Assembly: GCF_000365145.1 (NCBI RefSeq)
Contig: NW_008481797.1
Location: 3,534,001 to 3,598,000 of the forward strand
Direction: 5' to 3'
Length of the DNA: 64,000 nucleotides
Origin: Cyphellophora europaea CBS 101466
Taxonomy: Eukaryota > Ascomycota > Eurotiomycetes > Chaetothyriales > Cyphellophoraceae
Part shown: piece after piece, positions 10,406 through 19,934 of the stretch
Numbering within the stretch: position 1 is the first letter of the stretch
How the letters are laid out: every line of letters starts with the position of its first letter
Position numbers and translations under genes: made by a program
The notes under the pieces: model-generated
Told to the model about the DNA's origin: nothing
Databases searched by the model: none
The model's input: only the letters and a program-made list of their open reading frames with translations

Positions 10406-10967
10406 ATGGGTCGCGTTCGCACAAAGGTCAGCACTGCCACTACACATCCAAGTCCACTCCACTAATATGTTCAATAGACCGTCAAGAAGTCCGCCAAGGT
10501 CATCATTGAGCGGTACTATCCCAAGCTCACCCTCGACTTCGAGACCAACAAGCGCATCTGCGATGAAATTGCCATCATCGCGTCAAAGCGTCTTCGCAAC
10601 AAGGTCAGCATAGAACCCACTCTCCCCTGGATCTCACTTCAAATCACTAACACCGCAAAAGATCGCCGGCTACACCACCCATCTGATGAAGCGCATTCAG
10701 CGCGGCCCTGTGCGCGGTATCTCCTTCAAGCTGCAGGAAGAAGAGCGCGAGCGCAAGGATCAATACGTGCCCGAGATCTCCGCCCTCGACTTCACCCAGA
10801 ACTCCGAGAGCGGCCAGCTCGATGTCGATTCCGATACCAAGGATCTGCTCAAGAGCATGGGTTTCGACAGCATCCCCGTCAATGTTGTGGCCGTGGCGCA
10901 GCAGGGTGGCCAGGAACAGAGAGGTGGCCGCAGAGTGTTCGGCACTGACCGTCGGGGCGCGGCTTGA
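10406..10967 (+). CDS. RPS17: 40S ribosomal protein eS17
   Basis: The model is join(10406..10426, 10478..10603, 10662..10967), 150 residues. The first exon is only 21 nt (MGRVRTK). Both introns open with GTCAGCA and are 51 and 58 bp. The protein reads TVKKSAKVIIERYYPKL, then a RICDEIAIIASKRLRNK helix, then the HLMKRIQRGPVRGISFKLQ core that is nearly invariant in eukaryotic eS17, then the variable C-terminal tail. Length and exon order fit fungal eS17, a structural protein of the cytosolic small ribosomal subunit. An early intron after the first few codons is common in fungal ribosomal-protein genes. A TATA-like element and a CACGTG palindrome lie just upstream. Confidence 0.97.
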
Positions 10968-11973
10968 GCGGTGTTGAATGGTGCGGTAGACTCGAAAATA
11001 TTTTCATGAGATCAAGAGAGATTCCCACCGGTTACGATCACGCTGCGACAAGAGTCTTATGACCTGCCAGCGGTGCCGGATGTGGGGTTCGGACCATACA
11101 TGCTGATGCTGTCGGTGGCAGCAGCCACATGGGACCAGATCGGCCTCGATGTGCAATCTTTTTAGTGCACCAGGCCAACGATACCAGAATCAACCAATTC
11201 CATCACAAGGTGTCGCTTAGCCCCACGAGGGCGAAGCTTGATTGCCATACTTCTATCCTTCCTACTCATGCTATGGTGAAAGACATTCGACGTGCACGAG
11301 TAGTTGCTGAATCACTGACAAGAGGCTTGTTGATCATCAAGACCATGTCTCCTCGAGCTAACACTTTCTAGTTGAAGCATACTCATTGGAACCTATTGTT
11401 CTGGACTCATTCAGTCATCGTGGCGTGAGCCCGCCTGGGTTGTTGACTCCCCGGGCACGATATAATGAATGGTCACTCGTGCAGCGGTGGGTCATGCGAA
11501 CGCCCAGATTCATTGATCCGTGTGCATGCGACAAGAATCGCCTGAATTCGGTGGTCGTGCAGCACCACACGGCTTGAAGCTCAAGGCAGAATATAAACGC
11601 GAATGAACAGCAGTCAATTGGTATCAACCTCTAGTCACACTGCAACAGCGCTGGCCCATAAGCTGGCTTGGGGTAGAGCTCTTATGAGACCTCTACCTCA
11701 CAGCGGCTTAGCCTGACTGATAGATGGGCGATGAAGAAAGAACCTCGACCCCTTACTCCCGTTCTTGAGACCAAGACCATCACCATAGATGCCAAGGCTT
11801 TACCAGCACTTCGATATACGGCAGGCGTCTCTGACCAAACGCGCAGTTACGAACTTTTGAATTTCACCGCCGTCGTTCGCTATGCCCATCTATCGACCAC
11901 CTTCGTTTTTGCCATCGTCCCACATATCAATTCGCCCGCGAAAAGGCGTCAAAGCAGGCTCATATCCGCCAGC
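10968..11973. other. Intergenic between eS17 and RPB10
   Basis: About 1 kb with no supportable gene. An open frame at 11731-12042 covers the RPB10 first exon in another frame and is not coding. No tRNA or repeat is seen. Confidence 0.4.
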
Positions 11974-12265
11974 ATGATTATCCCCATTCGCTGCTTCTCC
12001 TGCGGCAAGGTATGCGCCTCTATGACATCTCCTGGTTCATGATCTAACTCATGCACAGGTCGTGGCCGATCTCTACGAGCAGTACATCAAATACCTCGAG
12101 GAGGGCGACAACGATGGACTGGCAATGGACAAGCTTGGATGTACGCGCTACTGCTGCCGTCGCATGCTGATGACGCATGTGGATTTGATCGACAAATTGC
12201 TGCAATACGATCCTACGAAAAAGAAGGCCGCCGAGGCGCAAATTAGACAGGCTCAGGATGCCTAG
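11974..12265 (+). CDS. RPB10: RNA polymerases I/II/III shared subunit ABC10-beta
   Basis: The model is join(11974..12009, 12059..12265), 80 residues. Exon 1 encodes MIIPIRCFSCGK. The 49-bp intron (GTATGC...ACAG) joins it in phase to VVADLYEQYIKYL. Zinc is bound by Cys7, Cys10, Cys44 and Cys45, seen as CFSC and GCTRYCCRRM, exactly as in the archaeal/eukaryotic Rpb10/RpoN family. The subunit is shared by all three nuclear RNA polymerases and helps to assemble the Rpb3/Rpb11 platform. The protein has a short Lys/Ala-rich C-terminal extension compared with the ~70-residue yeast protein. Confidence 0.96.
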
Positions 12266-13144
12266 AAAGATTCAAGTCTGCTTCCACATATGCACAGATT
12301 CACGATCGCGGGCGAGGAAGCACAGCACTAAAATCAACATCTGGCCGATGTACCGATCAACCTACCATTAAGTGGAGGTGCGTTAGGCTTCGTGTGCCTG
12401 TCGAACGACGCAGATTTACAGGACCTCGAAATCCGAGAGCTCACACCTGTTTGAATCGAAGGTGAATGGTTATATGAAATGCATCCACCCCGTATCGGCC
12501 ATGACTTGGTTGTCCCATCGAGTGGCATCGCGGCGCTGCATGCGGTATGCTGCTGCAGCTCCTCCAGATATCGCCCTGCTCCGGCAGCCAACAAGACCGT
12601 TTTCGCCAATGCGAAGATTCGTAAGCATCCATTGCTACAGTCGTTGTCGCCAAGTCTCTGCCCACGGACGTGTCGAGATTGCGACGCTTTTCAGGACGGC
12701 TCCAGCGTACTCAAGGATTCGCTACAAGGTGCTATGGAATTGGAAGTAATGAGGCCTGTGCGAAATGAAACCTTTTTTGTGGCTGCATGGCGAACATGGT
12801 CTGGGACTGCATACGTGGCATAGAACATCAAGGGAGTTGTAAAGTGGATCTGATGCTTTCAAAGTGCCTAGAGTACATCAATCGACGTCTTCACTGCTCA
12901 CTCGCAGCACAGAACTGTACATTGCGATTCTCCTCGCACTATTTCTCATCCATTGATGTCGTCCGTCTGGATTTCCCTGCTCTGCGGCAGCCATCTTGAG
13001 TCCTCTCTGATTTCCTTCCAGGGCCACCTCTACAAGCCTCAACCGCGTCCAGCGAGCAAGTCCTCGGGTGTTTTGTGGTGTGTCACGCGCCTTGCGGTTC
13101 ACATGGCCTACACCGTACTCGTACAACGTTCATCCATCGACCGA
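12266..13144. other. Intergenic
   Basis: This stretch lies between RPB10 and the glycine-rich protein gene. Overlapping frames of up to 114 codons on both strands have no recognisable family, and none starts in a convincing context. I see no gene. Confidence 0.4.
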
Positions 13145-13611
13145 TTAGCACCCTCCACCGCCTCCACCACCGCCACCGCAACCACCGCCGCCGCCACCGC
13201 CGCCACCACCTGCGAAACAAAGTTAGCTTCATGCCCTCAAGATACAAGAAGCATCAGCTAAAGACTTCTTGACTTACCGCCACAACCACCGCCTCCACCG
13301 CCTCCACCACCGCCATCACCACAACTACCGCCGACTGCACCACCACCGTAATACCCTCCACCGGCATACGTATACCCACCCCCACCAACCCCTCTCCGGC
13401 CTCGTCCATGCTTCCGACCCTTGTTCTTGCCCTTCCTCAGCGTGGCCTGCTCCTTCTCGCCGTAGAGGACGGCGGCGGGGAGCGGGTCCCGAGTGTGGAT
13501 GCCAGGGTAGGAGGAGGAGGTGGTTGAGGTGGAGGTGGAGTATTTGGGCGCTGTGGTGAACTGCGTGTCGGTGTTATGACCGCGGACGGAGCGGGAGAAG
13601 CAGTTGCCCAT
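13145..13611 (-). CDS. Small MGNCFS-start, polyglycine-cysteine protein (likely lipid-anchored)
   Basis: The model is complement(join(13145..13209, 13278..13611)), 132 residues. The first in-frame ATG gives MGNCFS, a textbook N-myristoylation signal (Gly2) with an adjacent palmitoylation candidate (Cys4). Membrane anchoring at the cytosolic face is therefore expected. The middle is Ser/Thr-rich, with an HTRDPLPAAVLYGE segment at about 55-68. It is followed by a Lys/Arg cluster (about 76-90) and a glycine tail with Tyr and spaced Cys residues. The 68-bp intron (GTAAGT...CGCAG) falls inside the glycine tract and keeps phase: exon 2 adds about twenty more Gly with two Cys, the last residue being Cys. 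Unspliced, the frame would leave the glycine pattern immediately. Related fungal proteins exist as unnamed glycine-rich proteins. The function is unknown. Confidence 0.7.
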
Positions 13612-14591
13612 TTTGGGCGGTGGGATGAGGTTGATCTGCCTTTGTTGAGGGAGTTTGTGGGAAGGGTGTTTGTCGTTGATGGGATCTTGATGTCGAGAGT
13701 GCTGTTTGTTGGCTGATCCGCAGTGTATGTCGGTGTTGGAGTGAAAGGCTTGTTTTGGAAGGATGAGGATGAGGATAGAGATTTGGTTATGGTGATATAT
13801 ACCGCCGAGAATGTGTATGGATGTGGGATGAAAGGACACTGCCTGATCCACTTATGCCTCGAAGTGTAGCGCGTGGCTGTTGAGAGGACCTGGAGCTAAA
13901 AGTAGGGAATATCCTTCTAGCACTGCCAAGGTTGAAAGAACAGTCAGGTACTCGGTAAACAAGCGACGTATCTCATTGCTTGATCCGCTTGGCTAGGCGT
14001 ACTTTAGCACGTCAGACTACACTGTAGTCCGGATCGGGAGCAGTATGAGCGATGGGGTGGTGGGGTGGTGCATCCTACGCAGCACAGCAACAATCTGCAT
14101 CACGAGTTCGCTGGCAGGGCAGTCAGATGATGCACTTTGCACAGCCCCAAGCTCGTTTGGTACGCTTCTGCCATCCGCATCAAGTTGGGAATTTGGGGGC
14201 TGAGAAAAGGAGCTGGCGATCGAGTTTGTTTGGTGCTTCGCCAATTAAGGCGGAGCCCGGAGTCTGCCTGATCGGCGGGGCGGCGAAGAACTTCTAGCGG
14301 CCTTCTAGGGTACCTGGAGTCGATGCTTGGTTTCCTAAAATTAGGCGTCGGAAGGCGGATCACGAGGTGTGATGTCATTGAGATGTGGTGAAGCTGGTAC
14401 AACCACAGTACCTGGGTTGCAAGATCGGCCGTGCACATGATCCTTTGCAACAGGTCCTTTGACTCCTCAAGCGTGCTAGTTGTCAGGCGCGATGATCAAT
14501 ATCTGCGTCGCTATGCTGACGGTCTGGAGCTGGTACAAAGCCCGTTTCTGTAACGAAGTAGACCACAGTCGACCACCCCTATCATAAGCCA
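13612..14591. other. Intergenic
   Basis: The left part is the promoter and leader of the MGNCFS gene (the frame runs open upstream but only from GTG). The remainder holds short overlapping frames without family resemblance. No gene is supported. Confidence 0.4.
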
Positions 14592-15659
14592 CTAATTCTC
14601 AGCGATACCGAGATTGGGAAAGGATCCTAGTAAACCTCCAACAGGGTCATCTTCGCGCTTGCGATTCTCAGAACGCAAGAACAATGATTCCATCAGATCC
14701 TTCCACTCCTGCAGTTCTCGAAGCGTTGCCGGGACCACCGTCCGGTCGCGATACATGTAGGGAAAGGGAAAGTCGTCCATACCTATTAGCCTGTCTGCTA
14801 ACATCCGGATGCTGTTCTGTTCGCGATGCCTCATCGCTAGACCCCATACTGACATCGGAAGAAACCATTTCCCACCAAAGTTGCTAGCTAGTGTCAGTGC
14901 CTGCCTAATATTACTGTCGGAGACGACCTCGGGCCTCGAATACCACTGTGCTCGGAAGGCACGCATGGCGTAAACGAGGTTGTTCCGATGTTGAGGTTCC
15001 TTGAGATCAGGCGCGATTCTGTACATACTGGCCTCAATGCTTGAGAAGGAAACATGACATGCCTGCTCGGGTGCGCTGGTGTACAGCTCATGCTCAGCCA
15101 GGTATTCCCCTTCGTGATATGTATGCAGCAGATTCCTGTGGTCGTACTCATCCAAGTTGTATTTGCGAAGCAGGTCAACGGTCCACTGGAATGTGTCATC
15201 TGGATAGCATTTGGTATCCAGTATAGTGATGAAACAGTTATCTTTTGTGGTATTATAGCATTTTTCGATTTTCCTGATACAATGCTGGACGGTAAAAAGG
15301 AACGAAGACGAGAAAGATATCAATATGTCGTCCTGTCGGACTTTCCAGCTGGCCCAAAGGACATGGTCTTTGAGCATGCGTCGCGCGTCCTGCCGCTCTA
15401 AATCTTTCAGGCTTGCGATAGTGTTGCACTCCTCGGAGATGGCTTGACAACTGAACCCCATGCTGTTGTTTATGCCATCGGACCCTGGGGAATAGGCTCG
15501 GAACAGATACCGAGGGATCATGGTGATAGTGTCGATGAGCTTATGTGGAATATCTGTCTTGTCTGGTACAAATCTAAGACAGTGCAGCTCAACATTCTGA
15601 GGGAATGTTAGAGAACCAGGCTGCCGTGCCCTTACGCGTTTCCTCACCAGGAGATGCAT
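14592..15659 (-). CDS. DUF7587-domain protein
   Basis: A single exon encodes 355 residues. Residues about 45-180 match my memory of the fungal DUF7587 domain. The opening strand is RYLFRAYSPGSDG, then DDILISFSSSFLFTVQHCIR (about 113-132), an ITILDTK strand, a WTVDLLRKYNL helix, and HEGEYLAEHELY (about 181-192). A helical C-terminal part (about 225-330) ends in a charged tail. The order Arg-strand, then S-F-S-S-S, then E-Y-L-x-x-x-E resembles the R-S-E layout of ADP-ribosyltransferases. That parallel is my inference and not an established assignment. Proteins of this family are common and variable in filamentous fungi. No signal peptide is visible, so it is probably cytosolic. Confidence 0.75.
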   Translation of the reverse strand: MHLLVRKRVRARQPGSLTFPQNVELHCLRFVPDKTDIPHKLIDTITMIPRYLFRAYSPGSDGINNSMGFSCQAISEECNTIASLKDLERQDARRMLKDHVLWASWKVRQDDILISFSSSFLFTVQHCIRKIEKCYNTTKDNCFITILDTKCYPDDTFQWTVDLLRKYNLDEYDHRNLLHTYHEGEYLAEHELYTSAPEQACHVSFSSIEASMYRIAPDLKEPQHRNNLVYAMRAFRAQWYSRPEVVSDSNIRQALTLASNFGGKWFLPMSVWGLAMRHREQNSIRMLADRLIGMDDFPFPYMYRDRTVVPATLRELQEWKDLMESLFLRSENRKREDDPVGGLLGSFPNLGIAEN

Positions 15660-16251
15660 GTCAAGCCCTTAACGCAGCAACCTGCATAGCGCAGCGCGAA
15701 TTAGAATAAGCCACGTTGTGCCAGCATTGAGCGCAATACTTCATGCTGAGAACGTAAGCTAGACGTGCATAGCTTGAAAAAAGCCGTAGCAGCTCATTCC
15801 AGTATGACTTGCATGCGCGCGGTTGGGCGAGACTGTGCTTCAATCCAATAAGACGACCCGGATAGTGTGATCAACAATAAATCAGACATCGTACAGTCCG
15901 AGGACCATGACAGTGGCGCGTCATCAACATCGAGCAAGCGTGGCGCTACTCAATTGGTAGCAACGCGGTTTCGTGCAGTGGAGGGTGCGTCTTCGATTGT
16001 TGGTAGAAAGTACCTCCTCAGTATGCTGGCCAGTGAATGGGCAGAGTCGCCCACCCACTGCCTATGATGCATGGGCCAGAGATAAGCGTAAGTCTCACTC
16101 AACCCGTGACCCATGCTTGCACAGGAACCGAACAGAGAACCCCCCGACTCCTGTGTTGCCATCATCTCTCGTCCACAGCGCCCCAGCTCCTCAGACTCCG
16201 ATCCGCCAGATTCCCCCCACTGATATCGAGTACAGCCGCATCTGTGCGAGA
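15660..16251. other. Intergenic
   Basis: This lies between the DUF7587 gene and the 3CxxC gene. The frame of the 3CxxC gene is open back to 15973 but has no ATG there. A spliced upstream exon cannot be excluded: a GTAAGT at 16089 and a CACAG at about 16125 exist, but they would give a 37-bp intron and a wrong frame. Confidence 0.35.
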
Positions 16252-16743
16252 ATGACGAAGAAAAAGGCACCCAATCCAGCAAAGGAAACGAGGACGTGCC
16301 TCACGTTTCCATGGCACCACAAGAACGTTCTGAAGGCGGTCTCCCCAAAGATGACCTGTACATGGATTCGAAAGAGAGTCAGCGACACAAGCGCCGACCG
16401 AGAATACACCACCCACGTCATGGGCGACTTCAAGTGCATGAACACCACCTGCAGTACACCCGGTTGGGGCAGCAAGAAGGTGGCTATACAGATCAGGGGA
16501 TATGCGGGGAACGGGTACAATGCTGTAGTATTCAACCAGCGTTGCAAGGACTGCGACGAGTTGGGCACGCTACATCTGGACAAGAAGTCCTATGTTGAGC
16601 GAATCGCATACAGAATCCAGAAGTGGGCGGGTGTCCAAGCGGAGCAGCCATTTTACGCCTCCAAGAATGGTTTGCCGCACAAAAGCGAGCTCTGCGAAGG
16701 TTGCAAGAGAGGTGTTTGTCGGCAGACGAACGACTGGGGTTGA
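16252..16743 (+). CDS. 3CxxC-type zinc-finger protein
   Basis: A single exon from the first in-frame ATG encodes 163 residues. The zinc-binding pattern of the zf-3CxxC family (PF13695) covers residues about 58-156. It is seen as GDFKCMNTTC (Cys62, Cys67), then GWGSKKVAIQIRGY, then FNQRCKDC (Cys98, Cys101), and a last pair in LCEGCKRGVC (Cys148, Cys151, Cys156). Fungal members are small, mostly uncharacterised proteins. Animal relatives include the receptor-transporting proteins. No signal peptide or membrane segment is visible. The start is the weak point: family members often have a short N-terminus, but an upstream exon is possible. It is tail-to-tail with NOC2, the two stops being only 50 bp apart. 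Confidence 0.8.
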   Translation: MTKKKAPNPAKETRTCLTFPWHHKNVLKAVSPKMTCTWIRKRVSDTSADREYTTHVMGDFKCMNTTCSTPGWGSKKVAIQIRGYAGNGYNAVVFNQRCKDCDELGTLHLDKKSYVERIAYRIQKWAGVQAEQPFYASKNGLPHKSELCEGCKRGVCRQTNDWG

Positions 16744-16793
16744 GACTAGATTGACACGTGCTAGGCGGGTATTCATGACTTGTGACAACATCC

Positions 16794-18908
16794 TTAGAAG
16801 TCGTCCATCTCGTCATCGTCCTTGTTGGCCTTCTTGCGCCGAGCCTCTTCCTTGCGTCCTTGCTCGACCACCTTTCGTCTCTCGTCCCCTAGCTTGCGCT
16901 GCGCAACCACATATGCGCCAAGAGGGGTATCTTCCCACGAGGTGTCCTTCAAGAAGGCCTCGACCTCTGCTGTGTCCTTGGGTGCAAAGTTGATTTTGTT
17001 GCGTCGCTCTTCGATCCACCTGGCATTGGACTCCGACTTCTGCACCACCAGCAAAAGCGCCTGATTGATCTTAGGGTTCTTGTTTCCGTCCGGCTTGGAA
17101 GCGCTCTTCAGCCAGCGCTTCAGCATGACTGTGACTGGTAATTGCAGCTCAGGATAGGCAATACTCTTGCACCACAAGACGAAGAACTCGGACAAGAGTT
17201 CCACAACTTGCTCGCCAACCCCGTCCTGGTATACACGCGTCTTGAGGTATGAACTGGACGCTCTGATGTTTGAAGCGAAGTCAAGCGGCTTGACTGTTGC
17301 TGCCTTGGCTGGCTTCTTCATCTCGGGCGAATTCAGCACTTCCAACAGGGCAGCAGCTAGAGGGATGTAAGTGCCAGTCGACTGTGATATCCGCAGCAGG
17401 GCACGCATCAGCTGAAACCGAAGCGGGAAGTAGGTTGATGTCGGAATCAGACGCATAACGCCAACAGTGACTTGGACAACAGGGTAGATCAGTGGTCGTA
17501 ATTGAGACTCTTTACCGTTCTGCGCTTCGAGGAGTGAATTGCAGTGCATCGAGAGTACACGAGACCAGAAGTCGAGCGAGTGCACAAATTGCCAGTTGTA
17601 CACCATCTTGTATGAGTCTTTGGTAGGCTTTGCGACGTGGCCTCTGAGGTGGATTGCTAGTTGGCGAATAAATTTGAATGCTGTTGTATAGCTGACCTTC
17701 TGATCAATTCCGTACAACTCAGCAGCGGAATTCTTCATCAAGTTCACGCCGGGAAGGGTGAGTTCGGTGACGTTCCTTGCGCCCTTGACAACGCCCTCGT
17801 ACGTACTCTTGAGGACTGACTCTCGGATTCCAGCATCTCCGATGACCATGAGTCTGCGAAGGATGATGAATGCCGAGATCCTGGTGGCTTCATCCGAGCC
17901 ATTGTCTGACCACACCTCGGCGATTGTCTTGACCACAACTTTCAGGAACTTGCGAAACTGCAGCAAGTATGGTAACAGAGGCTCAAATGCTGCCAGAGCT
18001 CTTCGCAGAGTTGCCGAGTCAGATAGCTGGCCCACAAGTGTGTGTAAGGACGAAACGTGGGACTTGATCACAGGTGACAATGTCTTGAACTTGGGCGCGT
18101 CGGCAGGCACTCGGACTTTTCCTGCGGCAGATTCCTTGACCGGCAGATGATGCGCCAGGACTTTGGGGACAGATTCGAGCGCGGTGACCAGGATCTCATG
18201 GTACACATCCGAGTCTGGTACCTTGAATCGAGCGTCTTTGCCCTTCTCCTCGTCCTCGTCTGCGCTGACCGCCGCTCTGAAAGCCAATACGATCTGTCGC
18301 AGAGATCGGACCGAGTATTGCTCGGACATGGCATTTTTCCATTTCTCCACATCTGCTCTGGTCACCTGAGCAGTCATTGGCCCTTGCGTCTTCTGCTTCT
18401 TAGACGGTCGGTCCTCGTCCTCTTCACTCAGTTCGTCAACCTCAGCCATATCGGCGGTGTCATCAAAGTCAAGGAGCTCGGCGTCGTTCTCCTTGAGATA
18501 TTTGTAGAATTCCGGATCCTTGTCGGCCAGCGCATCGAGTTGACCTTTGAAGTCTGCTTCGTCGCCGTCTGCGTCTTCGCTCCCAGACAATTGTCCGTCA
18601 TCTGTGGGAGCTGATTGGTCTCTCTTCCGCTTCTTGTTCTTGGAATCTGTCACAGGCTCGGGGATCGGGAAAGTGTCTTGGAAGAAATCGTCGTCGTTCA
18701 TATCTTCGTGGCCAGAATCATCGTCACCGACTCCATTGGGCACGCCGGGCTGATCTTGCTCTTTCTCTGCTCGTCTTGCGGCATCTTTCTGTCTCTTCTC
18801 TTTCTGCTTGTGTCGCTGCTTGATCTTTGCAAAGTCCTTTCTCCGCTCAAGTGTGTCCTTAAGCTTGCTTTTCTCGAATTTCTTGGTCGCTTTAGCCTGC
18901 TTCGCCAT
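16794..18908 (-). CDS. NOC2: Nucleolar complex protein 2
   Basis: A single exon encodes 704 residues. Noc2 pairs with Noc1 and then Noc3 in the nucleolus and nucleoplasm to mature and export pre-60S ribosomal particles. The N-terminus is strongly basic (KKFEKSKLKDTLERRKDF, and a Lys/Arg-rich coil to about residue 50). A long acidic stretch follows (about 60-170) with a KKRKRD nuclear-localisation-like motif and DPEFYKYLKENDAELL. The helical Noc2 domain (PF03715) occupies about residues 290-640, with LPGVNLMKNSAAELYGID and YNWQFVHSLDFWSRVL as strong family landmarks. The tail ends in EEARRKKANKDDDEMDDF. It is head-to-head with VPS28, 213 bp between start codons. Confidence 0.96.
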   Translation of the reverse strand: MAKQAKATKKFEKSKLKDTLERRKDFAKIKQRHKQKEKRQKDAARRAEKEQDQPGVPNGVGDDDSGHEDMNDDDFFQDTFPIPEPVTDSKNKKRKRDQSAPTDDGQLSGSEDADGDEADFKGQLDALADKDPEFYKYLKENDAELLDFDDTADMAEVDELSEEDEDRPSKKQKTQGPMTAQVTRADVEKWKNAMSEQYSVRSLRQIVLAFRAAVSADEDEEKGKDARFKVPDSDVYHEILVTALESVPKVLAHHLPVKESAAGKVRVPADAPKFKTLSPVIKSHVSSLHTLVGQLSDSATLRRALAAFEPLLPYLLQFRKFLKVVVKTIAEVWSDNGSDEATRISAFIILRRLMVIGDAGIRESVLKSTYEGVVKGARNVTELTLPGVNLMKNSAAELYGIDQKVSYTTAFKFIRQLAIHLRGHVAKPTKDSYKMVYNWQFVHSLDFWSRVLSMHCNSLLEAQNGKESQLRPLIYPVVQVTVGVMRLIPTSTYFPLRFQLMRALLRISQSTGTYIPLAAALLEVLNSPEMKKPAKAATVKPLDFASNIRASSSYLKTRVYQDGVGEQVVELLSEFFVLWCKSIAYPELQLPVTVMLKRWLKSASKPDGNKNPKINQALLLVVQKSESNARWIEERRNKINFAPKDTAEVEAFLKDTSWEDTPLGAYVVAQRKLGDERRKVVEQGRKEEARRKKANKDDDEMDDF

Positions 18909-19121
18909 GTTTGCGGGTGATGCAGGCGATACTCAGGTTACAAAGAGAAGTGATCGCAAGTCAGTCGGAGATCCAAAAAATGTGAACTTTTGCGCCGGAG
19001 CTCCGGAGTTTAGCCGGTGGGCTCCAATTCTACTGCCTGCAGGTGCTTACAGTAGCAACATGAACGTTGGTTTCATCCTCTCGGTACGAATGTGACAGCT
19101 CTGAGCCGTTCTGCCGCAATC
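18909..19121. promoter_or_regulatory. Bidirectional NOC2 / VPS28 promoter
   Basis: Only 213 bp separate the two divergent start codons. A small upstream frame of 11 codons (19060-19095, ATG to TGA) precedes the VPS28 ATG. Whether it lies in the mRNA is unknown. Confidence 0.55.
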
Positions 19122-19896
19122 ATGTACGACACAAGACAGTCGTCAAGACCGCTATCCTATGCACCAACGCCTTATGGATATACACCCAACATCTCCCTCT
19201 CTGCAAGGATCAACCTGGACGAAGAGGTCAAGCTTGCAGACTCGGCCGCAGAAAGAGATGTAGTCGATTCTCTCGCCGAAATCTACAGCATCATTCGGAC
19301 TTTGGATGGATTGGAAAAAGCATACATCAGAGATGCGCTACCAGAAAATGAGTACTCAGAGATCTGCTCCAAACTGCTCAAGCAGTACAAGTCCATACTC
19401 AATGATGAAACGGTCTCACACGAGTTCGTGGACCTCGACACCTTTTGTCGGACATGGGATGTACGTACGGTAAGTCTCGTTGATTGCGCCAGACTAATGC
19501 CTACAGATCGAGTGCCCGCGGGCCAAGGAACGGCTGCGAGTAGGCTTGACTGCAGATGAGGTTCTGGTGACTCGGCCTGCAGCATCAGGGCCAACGCCTG
19601 CCCCTGCTGCATCCGGCAGCCTCATCCTGACTGCGACAGAGAACTTCATCACCTTCCTTGATGCGTTACGTTTGAGCATGGTGTCCAAATCTGCTCTTCA
19701 TCCTCTTCTGTCCGATGTCATTCAGTCCGTGAACAAGGTCACCGACCAAGATTTCGAGCACCGTGGCAAGATCATACAATGGCTCATTACATTAAACCAG
19801 ATGAAGACGAGCGAAGAGCTAAGTGAAGAACAAGCTCGAGATCTTGCCTTTGATATGGAGCAGGCCTACAATGGCTTTAAATCTACCATCCACTGA
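19122..19896 (+). CDS. VPS28: ESCRT-I subunit Vps28
   Basis: The model is join(19122..19460, 19507..19896), 242 residues. Vps28 is a core ESCRT-I subunit at endosomes. Its N-terminal helices hold Vps23/Vps37, and its C-terminal four-helix domain binds ESCRT-II. The N-terminal domain is seen as ARINLDEEVKLADSAAERD and LPENEYSEICSKLLKQYK, with the FCRTWD-IECPRAKERL junction spanning the intron. The C-terminal bundle runs through FITFLDALRLSMVSKSALHP, VTDQDFEHRGKIIQWLITL and the final FDMEQAYNGFKSTIH. I place the donor at GTACGT (19461), which reproduces the family spacing. A second, stronger-looking GTAAGT nine bases on is also in frame and would add Val-Arg-Thr. It converges with the methyltransferase gene, 38 bp between stops. 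Confidence 0.95.
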
Positions 19897-19934
19897 TTCA
19901 GTAACGGGAGGCAGCATCGAGCGACTTGACCAGT

